Shown here piece by piece: positions 44,082-53,988 of a stretch of 64,000 nucleotides of DNA. A model generated the notes under the pieces. The model ran no database searches. It was not told the origin of the DNA and was given only the letters and a program-made list of their open reading frames with translations. Source of the DNA: Hyphomicrobiales bacterium (GTDB lineage Bacteria > Pseudomonadota > Alphaproteobacteria > Rhizobiales > Rhodobiaceae); assembly GCA_002869065.1 (NCBI GenBank), contig PKTR01000002.1, positions 124,001-188,000 of the forward strand, in the 5' to 3' direction. Numbering within the stretch: the stretch's first letter is position 1; every line of letters begins with the position of its first letter. The position numbers and the translations under genes were made by a program.

Positions 44082-44873
44082 ATGAGCGACGTTCTTGCCC
44101 GTCTGAAACAGCTTAACAGCGGTTTTTCACCGTTAAACGGGCTGGATTCCGCTGCCCGGCGGCATATCGCTTTCGGCGTCGAGACGATCGACCGGCGGCT
44201 CGATGGCGGCCTGCTGGCGGGCCGGCTGCACGAGGTTCTTCCGGCACGCAGCGCCGATGCGGCCAGAGCGAGCGCCTTTGCAGGCGCGCTTGCCCATCGC
44301 GCCGGCCGGCAGGAGCGGCAGGTGGTTTGGATCCGCCAGACGGTTTCGGAGCTCGAGGCCGGCGGGCTCTATGCACCGGGACTTGCCGAACTCGGCTTCG
44401 ACCCGGCAGGCCTGACCGTCATTCGCGCCCGCAACCACCGCACGCTGTTGTTGGCCGCGCTGGAGGCGATCCGCTGCACCCCGCTCGGCGCGGTCGTCAT
44501 CGAGGCCTGGGGCAATTCCCGCCCGCTCGATCTCACCGCCACGCGGCGGCTGACCTTCGCGGCGGAGAAGTCCGGTGTCACGCCGATCCTTCTATGGATT
44601 GCGGCAAAGCCGACGGCGAGCGCGGCGATAACCCGCTGGCAGGTCCGTTCCGCACCGTCGCGCCCGCTTGCCGCCAACGCGCCGGGCCTGCCCGTCTTCG
44701 ACCTCACCTTGTTGCGTAATCGCGCCGGCGCCTCCGGTCAGCGCTGGCGAGTGGAGTGGGATCATGAACATTTCCGGTTCCGACCGGCCGCGCCGCTATC
44801 TGGCGGTGTGGCTGCCCTTCCTGCCGGCCGACCGGCTGAGACATCGCGACAGCCCGTCGCCCGTACGGGGTGA
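44082..44873 (+). CDS. imuA: ImuA, SOS mutagenesis accessory protein
   Basis: A 263-residue RecA/SulA-like protein that, with ImuB and DnaE2, forms the damage-inducible translesion mutasome of many bacteria lacking UmuDC. Residues ~30-215 follow the ImuA pattern: GVETIDRRLDGGLLAGRLHE, a degenerate ATP-binding core without an obvious Walker A, and RLTFAAEKSGVTPILLW. The start follows AGGAAG. The last 110 bases overlap the start of imuB in another frame, which is common in rhizobial imuAB. LexA control is indicated by the exact operator just upstream. Confidence 0.9.
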   Translation: MSDVLARLKQLNSGFSPLNGLDSAARRHIAFGVETIDRRLDGGLLAGRLHEVLPARSADAARASAFAGALAHRAGRQERQVVWIRQTVSELEAGGLYAPGLAELGFDPAGLTVIRARNHRTLLLAALEAIRCTPLGAVVIEAWGNSRPLDLTATRRLTFAAEKSGVTPILLWIAAKPTASAAITRWQVRSAPSRPLAANAPGLPVFDLTLLRNRAGASGQRWRVEWDHEHFRFRPAAPLSGGVAALPAGRPAETSRQPVARTG

Positions 44874-46341
44874 TGCCCCCTTATGCTTCGTCGAGCAGGT
44901 GCGCGGTGCGCTGAGGATTGCCGCCGTCGACATGCGCGCGCGCCAACTCGGGCTCGCACCGGGGCTGATGCTGGCCGATGCGCGCGCGCTGGTGCCCGAT
45001 CTTGCCGCCGTCGACATCGACCGCGAGGCCGATCGGACGTGGCTCACGCGGATCGCGGATTTCTGCGACCGCTATACGCCGCTCGTCAGCCTCGACGAGG
45101 AAGGCGGCGTCACCCTCGACATCACCGGCTGCGCCCATCTGTTCGGCGGCGAAGAGGGATTGCGCGCCGACCTCACCCGGCGGCTGTCACGCATCACGAG
45201 CCTGGTGCGCAGCGCGATCGCCGGCACGCCGCACGCCGCGCGCGCCCTCGCCCGCTATGGGGAAAGCACCATCGTCGAGCCGGGCATGGAGCGGGATGCG
45301 GTGCGGGCGCTGCCGGTCGCTGCTCTCGACATCGATGCGGCGACGATTGCCGCGCTCGAGCAGGTCGGGCTGCGCAGCATCGGCGCGCTTGTCGAGCGGC
45401 CCCGCATACCGCTTGCCGAACGCTTCGGACGCGACTTCCCGCGCCGGCTCGCCCGACTGCTGGGCGAGGAGGATATCGGCATCACCCCGCGCCGGCCGCT
45501 GCCGCTGTGCAGTGCCGAGCGCCAGTTCGCCGAGCCGATCGCCCGCATCGAGGACATTCTCGACGTGCTCGCCAGCCTGTTCAAACAGAATGCACGCACA
45601 CTTGAGGAACGCGGTGAAGGCGGGCGCCGCTTCGAGGCCGGGTTCTTCCGCGCCGATGGCGGCGTCACGCACCTGATCATCGAGACCGGCCGTCCGACCC
45701 GCGATCCCGACATCCTCATCCGGCTGTTCCGCGAGCGGCTCGACGCGCTGAACGATCCGCTCGATCCGGGCTTCGGCTACGATCTGGTGCGGCTCTCGGT
45801 GCTCCTCACCCAGCCGCTCGTTGCCGTGCAGAACAGCCTCGACGGCCACACAATGGAAGACGGCGAGGTCGCCGCGCTGGTCGACCGGCTGACCACGCGG
45901 CTCGGGGCGGACGCCGTGCTGCGTTTCCTGCCGCAGGAAACCTACATCCCGGAGCGGGCGATGCGGCTGGTGACGGCGGCGGCGGCCGAAGCGGTGCTGG
46001 CGGACGGGGCCACCGACCTCTGGCCGGAGCGGGCGATGAACGACGCGCCACTGCGGCCGCTGTATCTGTTCGCCCATCCAGAACTGATCGAGACGCTTGC
46101 CGAGGTGCCGGACGGGCCGCCGCTCAAATTCCGCTGGCGGCGGGTGCTGCACGACATCACGCGGGCCGAGGGGCCGGAGCGCATCGCGCCGGAATGGTGG
46201 CGCGATGGCGCAGGGGCTGCGACGCGCGACTATTTCCGGGTCGAGGATGCCGACGGCCATCGCTTCTGGCTCTATCGCGAAGGGCTTTATGAAAGCGAGA
46301 CGGGAACGCCGCGCTGGTTCATGCACGGGCTGTTCGCATGA
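44764..46341 (+). CDS. imuB: ImuB, Y-family DNA polymerase-like protein
   Basis: A 525-residue protein with a Y-family polymerase fold (~10-340): RYLAVWLPFLPADRL at the start, VSLDEEGGVTLDITGCAHLF in the palm, helix-hairpin-helix IAALEQVGLRSIGALVERP, then the little finger and a C-terminal extension. ImuB proteins have lost polymerase activity and act as the hub linking DnaE2, ImuA and the beta clamp. The start ATG 44764 is inside imuA, after GGAG. Its stop overlaps the dnaE2 start (ATGA at 46338). Confidence 0.92.
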   Translation: MNISGSDRPRRYLAVWLPFLPADRLRHRDSPSPVRGDAPLCFVEQVRGALRIAAVDMRARQLGLAPGLMLADARALVPDLAAVDIDREADRTWLTRIADFCDRYTPLVSLDEEGGVTLDITGCAHLFGGEEGLRADLTRRLSRITSLVRSAIAGTPHAARALARYGESTIVEPGMERDAVRALPVAALDIDAATIAALEQVGLRSIGALVERPRIPLAERFGRDFPRRLARLLGEEDIGITPRRPLPLCSAERQFAEPIARIEDILDVLASLFKQNARTLEERGEGGRRFEAGFFRADGGVTHLIIETGRPTRDPDILIRLFRERLDALNDPLDPGFGYDLVRLSVLLTQPLVAVQNSLDGHTMEDGEVAALVDRLTTRLGADAVLRFLPQETYIPERAMRLVTAAAAEAVLADGATDLWPERAMNDAPLRPLYLFAHPELIETLAEVPDGPPLKFRWRRVLHDITRAEGPERIAPEWWRDGAGAATRDYFRVEDADGHRFWLYREGLYESETGTPRWFMHGLFA

Positions 46342-49300
46342 GCCCTCCCCGCACCGACCACCGCACCGGCTCCGGCTATGTGGAACTCGGCGTCGTCTCG
46401 AACTTCTCGTTCCTGCGCGGCGCCTCGCATCCCGACGAGCTGGTGAGCCATGCGGCAAAGCTCGGCCTCGCCGGCCTCGGGCTTGCCGACCGCAACACGC
46501 TGGCCGGCGTGGTGCGCGGCCATGTCGCCCTGCGCGACGTGGCGCCGGATCACCCCGCCTTCCGTTATCTGGTCGGCGTGCGGCTGCTGTTTGCCGATGC
46601 AACGCCGGACCTTCTCGTCTATCCGCAGGACCGCGCCGCCTATGGCCGGCTCTGTGCCCTGCTGACGCGCGGCAACCGGCGGACGGACAAGGGCAACTGC
46701 ACCCTTTATTTCGACGACCTCGCTGACCACGCCGAGGGCCAGCTCTTCATCCTGATGCCGGAGGAAGCCGACCTTGCCGGCAATCTTGCCGCGCTCGAAG
46801 CCCTTGCCCGCCTCGCGCCGGGGCGGGTGTGGCTTGGGGCCGCCTGCCGCTATCTCGGCCGCGACCGGGCGCGACTCGATGCACTCGCCGACCTTGCCGG
46901 CAAGGCGCGTGTGCCGCTGATCGCCACCAATGACGTGCTCTATCACGCGCCCGAACGGCGGCCGCTGCAGGACACGCTGACCTCAATCCGCGAACATGTG
47001 ACCATCTTCGAAGCGGGCAAGCGGCTCGAACAGAATGCCGAGCGGCATCTGAAGCCGCCCGAGGAGATGGTCCGCCTGTTCCGCGCCCATCCGCAGGCGA
47101 TTGCCGAGACAATCCGCTTTGCCGAGCGCATCCGCTTCAGCCTCGAGGATCTGCGCTACAACTATCCGCAGGAGACCGTCGGCAATGGCGAGACGGCGCA
47201 GCAGACCCTTGAACGGCTGACCTGGGAGGGCGCGCGCAAACGCTATCCCGGCGGCATTCCCTTCAAGGTTCGGCGCGGCGTGCTGACCGAGTTCAGGCTG
47301 ATCGCGGAAAAGCGCTACGCGCCCTATTTCCTCACCGTCGCCGACCTGATGCGCTTTGCCCGCGAGGAGCGCGGCATTCTCTGTCAGGGGCGCGGCTCGG
47401 CGGCCAATTCCACGGTCTGCTTCTGTCTCGGTATCACCGAGGTCGATCCGATGGTCGGCAATCTGGTGTTCGGCCGCTTCATCTCGACCGAGCGCGACGA
47501 GCCGCCCGACATCGACGTCGATTTCGAGCACGAGCGGCGCGAGGAAGTGATCCAGTATCTTTACGCCAAATACGGCCGCCACCGGGCGGCGCTGACGGCG
47601 TCGGTCACCACCTATCGCAGCCGCAGCGCGGTGCGCGAGATCGGCAAGGTGTTCGGACTATCGAGCGACGCGATCGCGGCGTTGAACGGCATGAGCTGGG
47701 GCTCGTCATCGACCGGGCTGAAGGAAAACCGGGTCGCCCAGGCGGGCTTCGACCTCAGCGATCCGACCCTGCGGCGGGTGTTCGCGCTGGTGCGTGCGCT
47801 GGTCGGCTTTCCCCGCCATCTCTCGCAGCATGTCGGCGGTTTCGTGCTGACCGGCGACCGGCTCGACCATTCGGTGCCGATCGCCAATGCGGCGATGGCC
47901 GAACGCACCACCATCGAATGGGACAAGAACGACCTCGACGCGCTCGGCATCCTCAAGGTCGATATCCTGGCGCTCGGCATGCTGAGCTGCATCCGCCGCG
48001 CCTTCGAGCTGATGCGGGTGCATTACGGCCGGATGCTGACGCTTGCCGAAATCATGCGCGATCAGGACGAGCAGGTCTACGCGATGACGCGGCGGGCCGA
48101 CACGATCGGCGTTTTCCAGATCGAAAGCCGGGCGCAGATGTCGATGCTGCCGCGGCTGAAGCCGCGCAGCTTCTACGACCTCGTCATCGAGGTGGCGATC
48201 GTGCGGCCGGGGCCGATCCAGGGCGGCATGGTGCACCCTTATCTGAAGCGCCGGCAGAACGGCGTACCGGCGAAGGAAAAGCTGCACCCGCAGCTCTACG
48301 CGGTGCTGGAGCGCACCCTCGGCATTCCGTTGTTTCAGGAGCAGGCGATGCAGATCGCCATCGTCGCCGGCGGATTTACGCCCGGCGAGGCCGACCAGCT
48401 GCGCCGCGCCATGGCCACCTTCCGCCGCGCGGGCACCATCGGCACCTTCCGCGACCGTCTGATCGGCGGCATGCTTCAGCGCGGCTATGAGCGCGATTTC
48501 GCCGAGCGCTGCTTCAAGCAGATCGAGGGCTTCGCCGACTACGGCTTTCCCGAAAGCCACGCGGCCTCCTTCGCCCTTCTCGTCTATGTCTCGTGCTGGC
48601 TCAAATGCCACTATCCAGACGTGTTCGCCTGCGCGCTGATGAACGCCCAGCCGATGGGCTTTTACGCGCCGGCGCAGATCGTGCGCGACGCCCGCGAGCA
48701 CGGCGTCGAGATCCGCTCCGTCGACATCAACCATTCGCAGATCGAGCACGCGCTCGAACCGGGCCAACGCGCCGCCGATCATTTGTGGGAGAGGCATCGC
48801 GAGATGGCCGGCGACATCCACTCCACCCACGCGTTGCGGCTCGGCCTCGACCAGATCAAGGGCATGCGGCGGGACGATGCGGGGGTGATCGTGGCGCGGC
48901 GCGGCGCGGGCTACGATTCCGTGCGCGATCTGTGGCTGAGGACCGGGCTTGAGACAGCGACGCTGGAGCGACTGGCCGAGGCCGACGCGTTCCGCTCGCT
49001 CGGCCTCGACCGGCGCGCGGCGCTGTGGGCGGTGAAGGGGCTGAAAGGGTCGGCCGGTGCCGACACCCTGCCGCTGTTTGCCGCCGCAGAACCCGCCCGG
49101 CGCGAGGAGCCCGACGCCAATTTGCCGCCGCTGCCGCCCGGCGAGGACGTCATCCACGACTATCGCAGCCTGTCGCTGTCGCTGAAGGCGCATCCGGTCA
49201 GCTTCCTGCGGGCGCGCTTGCGCGAGCGCGGCATCCTGACCGCCGCCGAGGTCAACACCACAACGGATGGGCATATGGTGCATGCCGCCGGCCTCGTTCT

Positions 49301-49682
49301 GGTGCGCCAGCGGCCGGGCACGGCGAGCGGCGTCATCTTCGAGACGGTCGAGGACGAGACCGGCGTCGTCAACGTGATCGTGTGGCCGAAAGTGTTCGAG
49401 CACTACCGGCGCATCGTGCTTGGCGCGCGTTTCTTATGCGTGCGCGGTCCGGTGCAGAAGGAAGGCCTCGTGGTGCATGTGATCGCCCGCGAGCTCTACG
49501 ACTACACGCCGGCGCTGCTGGCGCTTGCCAATGGCGAGGACATCGGCTCGTCGGCGCTGGCGCGGGCCTCGCGGCGGCATGCGCCTAACGCGGCCGAGCC
49601 GCCATCGCTGCTGCCGGGCAACGGGCCGCATCCGACCCAGCCGCTGCTTTCGGCGCTGCCGTCGGGGCGCAATTTCCACTGA
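46338..49682 (+). CDS. dnaE2: Error-prone DNA polymerase III alpha subunit DnaE2
   Basis: A 1114-residue C-family polymerase. The N-terminal PHP domain (~10-270, YVELGVVSNFSFLRGASHPD) is followed by the polymerase palm with the catalytic acids in PDIDVDFEHERREEV and in the later DILALGMLS segment, the thumb and fingers, and a C-terminal OB fold (~990-1070, VHAAGLVLVRQRPGTASG). Length and context mark DnaE2 rather than replicative DnaE1. It makes mutagenic bypass synthesis after SOS induction. Start ATG 46338 overlaps imuB by 4 bases. A weak CGCCC-GACG-GGGCG hairpin at 49782-49795 may end the operon. Confidence 0.95.
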   Translation: MSPPRTDHRTGSGYVELGVVSNFSFLRGASHPDELVSHAAKLGLAGLGLADRNTLAGVVRGHVALRDVAPDHPAFRYLVGVRLLFADATPDLLVYPQDRAAYGRLCALLTRGNRRTDKGNCTLYFDDLADHAEGQLFILMPEEADLAGNLAALEALARLAPGRVWLGAACRYLGRDRARLDALADLAGKARVPLIATNDVLYHAPERRPLQDTLTSIREHVTIFEAGKRLEQNAERHLKPPEEMVRLFRAHPQAIAETIRFAERIRFSLEDLRYNYPQETVGNGETAQQTLERLTWEGARKRYPGGIPFKVRRGVLTEFRLIAEKRYAPYFLTVADLMRFAREERGILCQGRGSAANSTVCFCLGITEVDPMVGNLVFGRFISTERDEPPDIDVDFEHERREEVIQYLYAKYGRHRAALTASVTTYRSRSAVREIGKVFGLSSDAIAALNGMSWGSSSTGLKENRVAQAGFDLSDPTLRRVFALVRALVGFPRHLSQHVGGFVLTGDRLDHSVPIANAAMAERTTIEWDKNDLDALGILKVDILALGMLSCIRRAFELMRVHYGRMLTLAEIMRDQDEQVYAMTRRADTIGVFQIESRAQMSMLPRLKPRSFYDLVIEVAIVRPGPIQGGMVHPYLKRRQNGVPAKEKLHPQLYAVLERTLGIPLFQEQAMQIAIVAGGFTPGEADQLRRAMATFRRAGTIGTFRDRLIGGMLQRGYERDFAERCFKQIEGFADYGFPESHAASFALLVYVSCWLKCHYPDVFACALMNAQPMGFYAPAQIVRDAREHGVEIRSVDINHSQIEHALEPGQRAADHLWERHREMAGDIHSTHALRLGLDQIKGMRRDDAGVIVARRGAGYDSVRDLWLRTGLETATLERLAEADAFRSLGLDRRAALWAVKGLKGSAGADTLPLFAAAEPARREEPDANLPPLPPGEDVIHDYRSLSLSLKAHPVSFLRARLRERGILTAAEVNTTTDGHMVHAAGLVLVRQRPGTASGVIFETVEDETGVVNVIVWPKVFEHYRRIVLGARFLCVRGPVQKEGLVVHVIARELYDYTPALLALANGEDIGSSALARASRRHAPNAAEPPSLLPGNGPHPTQPLLSALPSGRNFH

Positions 49683-50050
49683 CCGACCGGATGCGAGCGC
49701 CATCGCGCCTACCGCGTCTGGAGTACGCCGCCCCAACATGTGTCTGATATCACGTTTTGGTTGATTGCCTTCTTCCCCGGGCGCCCGACGGGGCGTTTGT
49801 GCTTGTGAAGGGGAACGCAATCCGGCAATGCGTATCGAGGGGGCGCAACGCCGGTGGCCGGCGGGTAACGACATCGCTAAAAGGCCGGCGAACGGAGAGA
49901 CAACCGCATCTTTTTGATGGCGGTGCCTGTTCCTGTCGCCAATCCGGGACGCGTCCACACCGCAGCGACACGCCTTGTCGCCGGACGTTTCCCGACCTAT
50001 GCGATGCCCGTTCCTGGAGCTGCTGTGCGGCGCAAGCAGGAGGCTGAACA
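49683..50050. other. 368-base spacer after dnaE2
   Basis: No gene is seen. Near 49782-49796 a 5-base GC hairpin with a short TTTGT tail could be a weak terminator for dnaE2. The right part holds the promoter region of the TMEM43-like gene, whose ATG at 50051 follows GCAGGAGG at a good distance. No convincing operator or repeat was found. Confidence 0.5.
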
Positions 50051-51241
50051 ATGCCCGACACTTATGTCGAGGTTACCCATACCTCGTGGTTCACCCGTAT
50101 CCGCAAGAGTTTCGGCGGCATCGTCGCCGGGTTCCTGCTGATCCTCGCGGCGATCGCCGCGCTGTTCTGGAACGAAGGCCGCGCCGTCACCATGCAGCGC
50201 GCACTGGAAGAAGGCGCCGGCCTGGTGCAGACCATCGATGCCGGCCGGGTCGATCCGCAATTCGACGGCAAGCTGGTGCATTTCACGGCCGACCTGCAGC
50301 CGCAGGGCACGCCCGGCGACCCGCTGTTCAAGACGATTGTCGCGCCGGCCGGATCGCTGCGCCTGACCCGCAAGGTCGAGATGTATCAGTGGGTCGAAAA
50401 CAAGAAGACCAAGACGCAAAAGAAACTCGGCGGCGGCGAAGAAACCGTCACCACCTACAGCTATGAAAAGATCTGGTCGGAGCGGGCGGTCGACAGTTCG
50501 TCGTTCAAGCACCCGAGCGGCCACATGAACCCGCCAAAGTCCCTCGCAAGCGAAACCGCTCATGCCGACAGCACCAAGGCCGGCGCCATCACCATCACCA
50601 GCCCGTCGGTTTTCGCGCTCGGCAAGGATGAGCCGCTCGCACTGAGCGAGGCCGATGGGCGGACCGTCAAGCTTGCGGTCGGCACCGGGCGGCCGGTGCA
50701 TGTTCAGGGCGGCACGGTGCTGCTCGGCTTTGAGCCGACCGCGCCGCTGGTCGGCGATCTGCGCATTACGTTCTCGTCGGCAAGCGTCGAGCGGGTCAGC
50801 GCCGTCGGCAAGATGGTCGGCGACGAACTCGGCTCCTTCACGACCTCGAACGGCACCAACCTGTTCATGGTGCGCGAGGGCGAGGCGACCGCCGCGCAGA
50901 TGTTCAAGGCGGCCGAGGATGCCAACACGACGATGACCTGGATCATCCGCATCGGCGGGCTGCTCGCCATGCTGGCCGGCTTCCGGCTCGTCTTCGGCGT
51001 CATCGGCGTTCTCGGCGACGTGGTGCCTTTCATCGGCGATGTGATGCGCTTCGCGACCGGCCTCGTCTCGTTCGCGCTGACCGCCGTGATCGGGCCGACC
51101 GTCATCGGTATCGCCTGGCTCTACTACCGGCCGGTCGTCGGGCTTTCGATCATCGGCGTCGGGCTGATCCTCGCGGTCGGCTTCCTGATGCTCGGCAAGA
51201 TGCGCGCTCGCGATCGTGCCGCGGCGGCGGGCACCGCCTGA
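50051..51241 (+). CDS. TMEM43-family membrane protein
   Basis: A 396-residue membrane protein matching the bacterial TMEM43 (LUMA) group. One helix near the start (~23-40, GGIVAGFLLILAAIAALFWNEGRA, with the family NEGRAV motif right after it), a ~250-residue extramembrane domain starting TADLQPQGTPGDPLF, and about four helices at the C terminus (~295-385). The human protein is a nuclear-envelope membrane organiser; the bacterial role is unknown. The large domain is probably periplasmic. It stands alone, before the LRR gene by 125 bases. Confidence 0.8.
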   Translation: MPDTYVEVTHTSWFTRIRKSFGGIVAGFLLILAAIAALFWNEGRAVTMQRALEEGAGLVQTIDAGRVDPQFDGKLVHFTADLQPQGTPGDPLFKTIVAPAGSLRLTRKVEMYQWVENKKTKTQKKLGGGEETVTTYSYEKIWSERAVDSSSFKHPSGHMNPPKSLASETAHADSTKAGAITITSPSVFALGKDEPLALSEADGRTVKLAVGTGRPVHVQGGTVLLGFEPTAPLVGDLRITFSSASVERVSAVGKMVGDELGSFTTSNGTNLFMVREGEATAAQMFKAAEDANTTMTWIIRIGGLLAMLAGFRLVFGVIGVLGDVVPFIGDVMRFATGLVSFALTAVIGPTVIGIAWLYYRPVVGLSIIGVGLILAVGFLMLGKMRARDRAAAAGTA

Positions 51242-51366
51242 CATCGCACACGCCAATTGCGGGCCGGCACGCCGGCCCGCATCCTTCCCCTTGTGCCGGG
51301 CCCCGATGATCCGAAAGCGGGCATGGCTTCGTTACTGCAGATACTCGTTCACGGGAGACTACAGGA

Positions 51367-52518
51367 ATGAACACGACACTTCGCGGGCTCGCCGCAGCCG
51401 CCTTTTTCGCCGGAAGCCTCGCTCTGATGCCGCTTCCCGCCCTCGCCTTCGACGGCGCTGGCGTTGCCGCGCGCTTCAACGAACTCGAGATCAAGGTTTC
51501 GAACAAGCCGGCGACGCCGGAATCGCTCGCCAAGCTCAGCTACCTGTCGCCGCCGCACAAGGCCAAGCAGCAGCTGACCGACGCCGACCTCGCGCTGATC
51601 GCGACGCTGCCGAAGCTGACCACGCTCGATATCGGCGGAGCGGAGCAGATCACGGTCGCCGGCATCGAGGCGGTTGCCACCTCGACCAGCATCACGCGGC
51701 TGACGATCGGGCGCACGGCGCTTGGCGATGCGGGTATTGCGGCGGCCGTCGGCATGACGCAGCTCGAAGAACTCAATCTTGGCGGCATGAAGAACGTGAC
51801 GTCGGCTGCCGCGCCAATGATCGCCTCGCTGCCGAAACTGCGCAAGCTGGACATCTCGCGGCTCGGCTTCACCAATGACGACCTCGCGGCGTTCGCCAAC
51901 CACCCGACGCTGGCCGAAGTCAACGTCTCCAGCGTCGCCTCGGTGAGCGATGCCGGTGTCGCCCATCTGGCGACCATGCCCAATCTGCGCAGCCTGCAGC
52001 TCACCTTCACGGCAATCGACGGGAGCTGCTTCACCGCGCTCGCCAATGCGCCGAAGCTTTCCTACCTGTCGGCGATGAGCACCAAGCTGAGCGATGCGGC
52101 GACCACCGATATCGGCAAGCTGGCCGCCATGGAGCAACTGTTCATCTGGAACAACGACATCGGCGACGAGACGGTGGGGCGGCTGAAAAGCCTCTCGAAG
52201 CTGAAGATCCTCTACCTCAACAGCACCAAGGTGACCGACGCGGGGCTCGCGGAAATCGCCGACCTGCCGTCGCTGGAAACGCTGTGGCTCGGCGACACGG
52301 CCGTCACCGATACCGGCCTTGTCGGCCTCAAGACGCCGAAGCTCTCCTGGCTCTATGTGGAAAAGACCGCCGCCACCAACGCCATTCTCGACGACATGGC
52401 GATGCGGCCTTCGCTGCGCATGCTGTCGACCAAGGGGTCGCAGATCACTCAGGAAGCAGGCGACGCCGCGCTCGCCAAGCGTCCGGCGGACATCAAGAAG
52501 CTCAAGATCTATTATTGA
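51367..52518 (+). CDS. Exported leucine-rich-repeat protein
   Basis: A 383-residue protein with a Sec signal peptide (MNTTLRGLAAAAFFAGSLAL, cut near ALAFDG). The rest consists of ~12-13 leucine-rich repeats of 22-25 residues with the bacterial and cysteine-containing-type pattern LxxLxxLxLxxTxVTDxGL (for example LSKLKILYLNSTKVTDAGLAEI). They form a horseshoe binding surface. No enzymatic or cell-wall domain is attached. Partner unknown; periplasmic or secreted protein-protein interaction is expected. The start follows GGGAGACTACAGGA. Confidence 0.8.
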   Translation: MNTTLRGLAAAAFFAGSLALMPLPALAFDGAGVAARFNELEIKVSNKPATPESLAKLSYLSPPHKAKQQLTDADLALIATLPKLTTLDIGGAEQITVAGIEAVATSTSITRLTIGRTALGDAGIAAAVGMTQLEELNLGGMKNVTSAAAPMIASLPKLRKLDISRLGFTNDDLAAFANHPTLAEVNVSSVASVSDAGVAHLATMPNLRSLQLTFTAIDGSCFTALANAPKLSYLSAMSTKLSDAATTDIGKLAAMEQLFIWNNDIGDETVGRLKSLSKLKILYLNSTKVTDAGLAEIADLPSLETLWLGDTAVTDTGLVGLKTPKLSWLYVEKTAATNAILDDMAMRPSLRMLSTKGSQITQEAGDAALAKRPADIKKLKIYY

Positions 52519-52620
52519 GCTCTGGCGTGGCCGCCACAGGCCGCCCCACAATGCGATCTGAAAACAGGACGGGCGCCAGAAACGGCGCCCGTTTGCTTGA
52601 GCCATCAACCGAGGCGCAAG

Positions 52621-53988
52621 CTACTTGCTGAGGCGGACCTGGGAGACATATTCGGAGAACAGCGCCGCAAGTCCGCTCTCGATCTCGGTGGCGGAGTTCG
52701 CCTGCAGGAACAGGCTGCTGTCGCTGGCACAGGCCTCCAGCGCGACCGGGATATATTGCTGACGCGTCTTCGGGCCGTAGCTCGGCGCGACCGTGCCGTC
52801 CCAGACCGTGCGGAACTTGCTGCTGTTCATGGTCTTGCCGAGCGTGGCGGCATAGCCCCAGTCGGTCGGCATCGGCAGATATTCGGTGTAGAGAACGCCG
52901 AGCTCGGCGCCGAGACCTTTCACATCGCCGCACCAGTCCGGATTGAGCGGGGTCAGCACCGTCTGCAACAGACTGGCGTCAACGGGGAAACGGAAGCCGG
53001 AGCTCGTCTGCAGCACCCAGTTTCGTTCCGAATGGACGCCGTCGGTCAGCAGAAGAACCAGTTTCTTCGGCGCGCTGGCCGAGCTGCCGTCGCCGGCGGT
53101 GCCGATCATGCTTTTCAGTTCGTCGAAGGATTCATCGAAGAAGGAGGCCTGTTCGGAGGAGGCGCTGGTCAGGCCGCTGGAATCGTCCTTCAGCGCGGCG
53201 CGTGCAGCCGAGGTCGAGGTGGTCGGCGCGAGGACCTCGGTGGCTCCCTGCCCGATCGTGTAGAGCCCGACCCGGATGCGCGCATGGCCGCTGTCGGCCG
53301 CGTCGATCATGTCGAGGACTTCCTCGACGGCGTCGAGCGCAACGTCGGTGCGCAGCTTCACACCCATGGCGACAGCAAGCTCGTAGACGGTGTCGTAGGA
53401 CTTGCCGCCGTAATGGAACGGCCCGCCCTCGACCATGTGGCAGGCAAAGGCGCAACCGGCCTCGGAGTTCATCAGCGACTGCTGACCGGTCGCCGTTGCC
53501 GCCAGAAGCATCGAGGCCGATTTGTCGAGCACGATATAGACATTGAGATGGGACTGGGCGCCACTGGCCGCCGAACTCGTCACGCTGACATCGACAGTCT
53601 CGATATTGGCGAGCGCCAGCAGCGTCGTGGTGACGGTGGCCGATGCGGTGGCGGAAATCTCGCCGTCGTTCATCCCGACCGACACTTCGTGGAGCTCGTA
53701 ATCGCCAGCGGCAACGCCTGGCTGCAGCTCCACCCATTGCTGGATCTTCGTCTGCAGGCCGGACTCGTCGAGCGACGACGCGCTCTTGGCGGCTGCCAGA
53801 ACCGCCGCATCGAGGTCCGATTGCAGCGTCGAGCGCACGCTGTAGGCGCGCGCGAAATCGAGCCCCATGCCGACCGCAATCAGCAATGGCAGAAGAAGCA
53901 GGGCAAATATCATGATGACATTGCCGTCGTCGCGGGAGAGGAATTCGCGCATGCGCTTCAACACGTCGTCACCATTTGCGTTTGCCAA
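52621..53988 (-). CDS. TadG/TadE-like pilus assembly protein with von Willebrand A domain
   Basis: A 455-residue protein. The N-terminal GNVIMIFALLLLPLLIAVGMGLDFARAY is the TadG-type prepilin-like anchor (helix ~23-43), followed by a helical stalk and a von Willebrand A domain from ~148 with the metal motif DKSAS (155-159) and VLLLTDGVHS. TadG proteins sit in the envelope with Flp pilus machinery, and variants with vWA are common in rhizobia. No tad or cpa genes are in the window. The start is uncertain: TTG 53988, GTG 53964 and ATG 53952 are possible, all with poor ribosome sites. Confidence 0.82.
   Translation of the reverse strand: MANANGDDVLKRMREFLSRDDGNVIMIFALLLLPLLIAVGMGLDFARAYSVRSTLQSDLDAAVLAAAKSASSLDESGLQTKIQQWVELQPGVAAGDYELHEVSVGMNDGEISATASATVTTTLLALANIETVDVSVTSSAASGAQSHLNVYIVLDKSASMLLAATATGQQSLMNSEAGCAFACHMVEGGPFHYGGKSYDTVYELAVAMGVKLRTDVALDAVEEVLDMIDAADSGHARIRVGLYTIGQGATEVLAPTTSTSAARAALKDDSSGLTSASSEQASFFDESFDELKSMIGTAGDGSSASAPKKLVLLLTDGVHSERNWVLQTSSGFRFPVDASLLQTVLTPLNPDWCGDVKGLGAELGVLYTEYLPMPTDWGYAATLGKTMNSSKFRTVWDGTVAPSYGPKTRQQYIPVALEACASDSSLFLQANSATEIESGLAALFSEYVSQVRLSK

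Noticed and set aside
47706-49403. 565-codon minus-strand frame inside dnaE2
   Set aside because: Antisense to a complete DnaE2 with conserved domains; no ribosome site.
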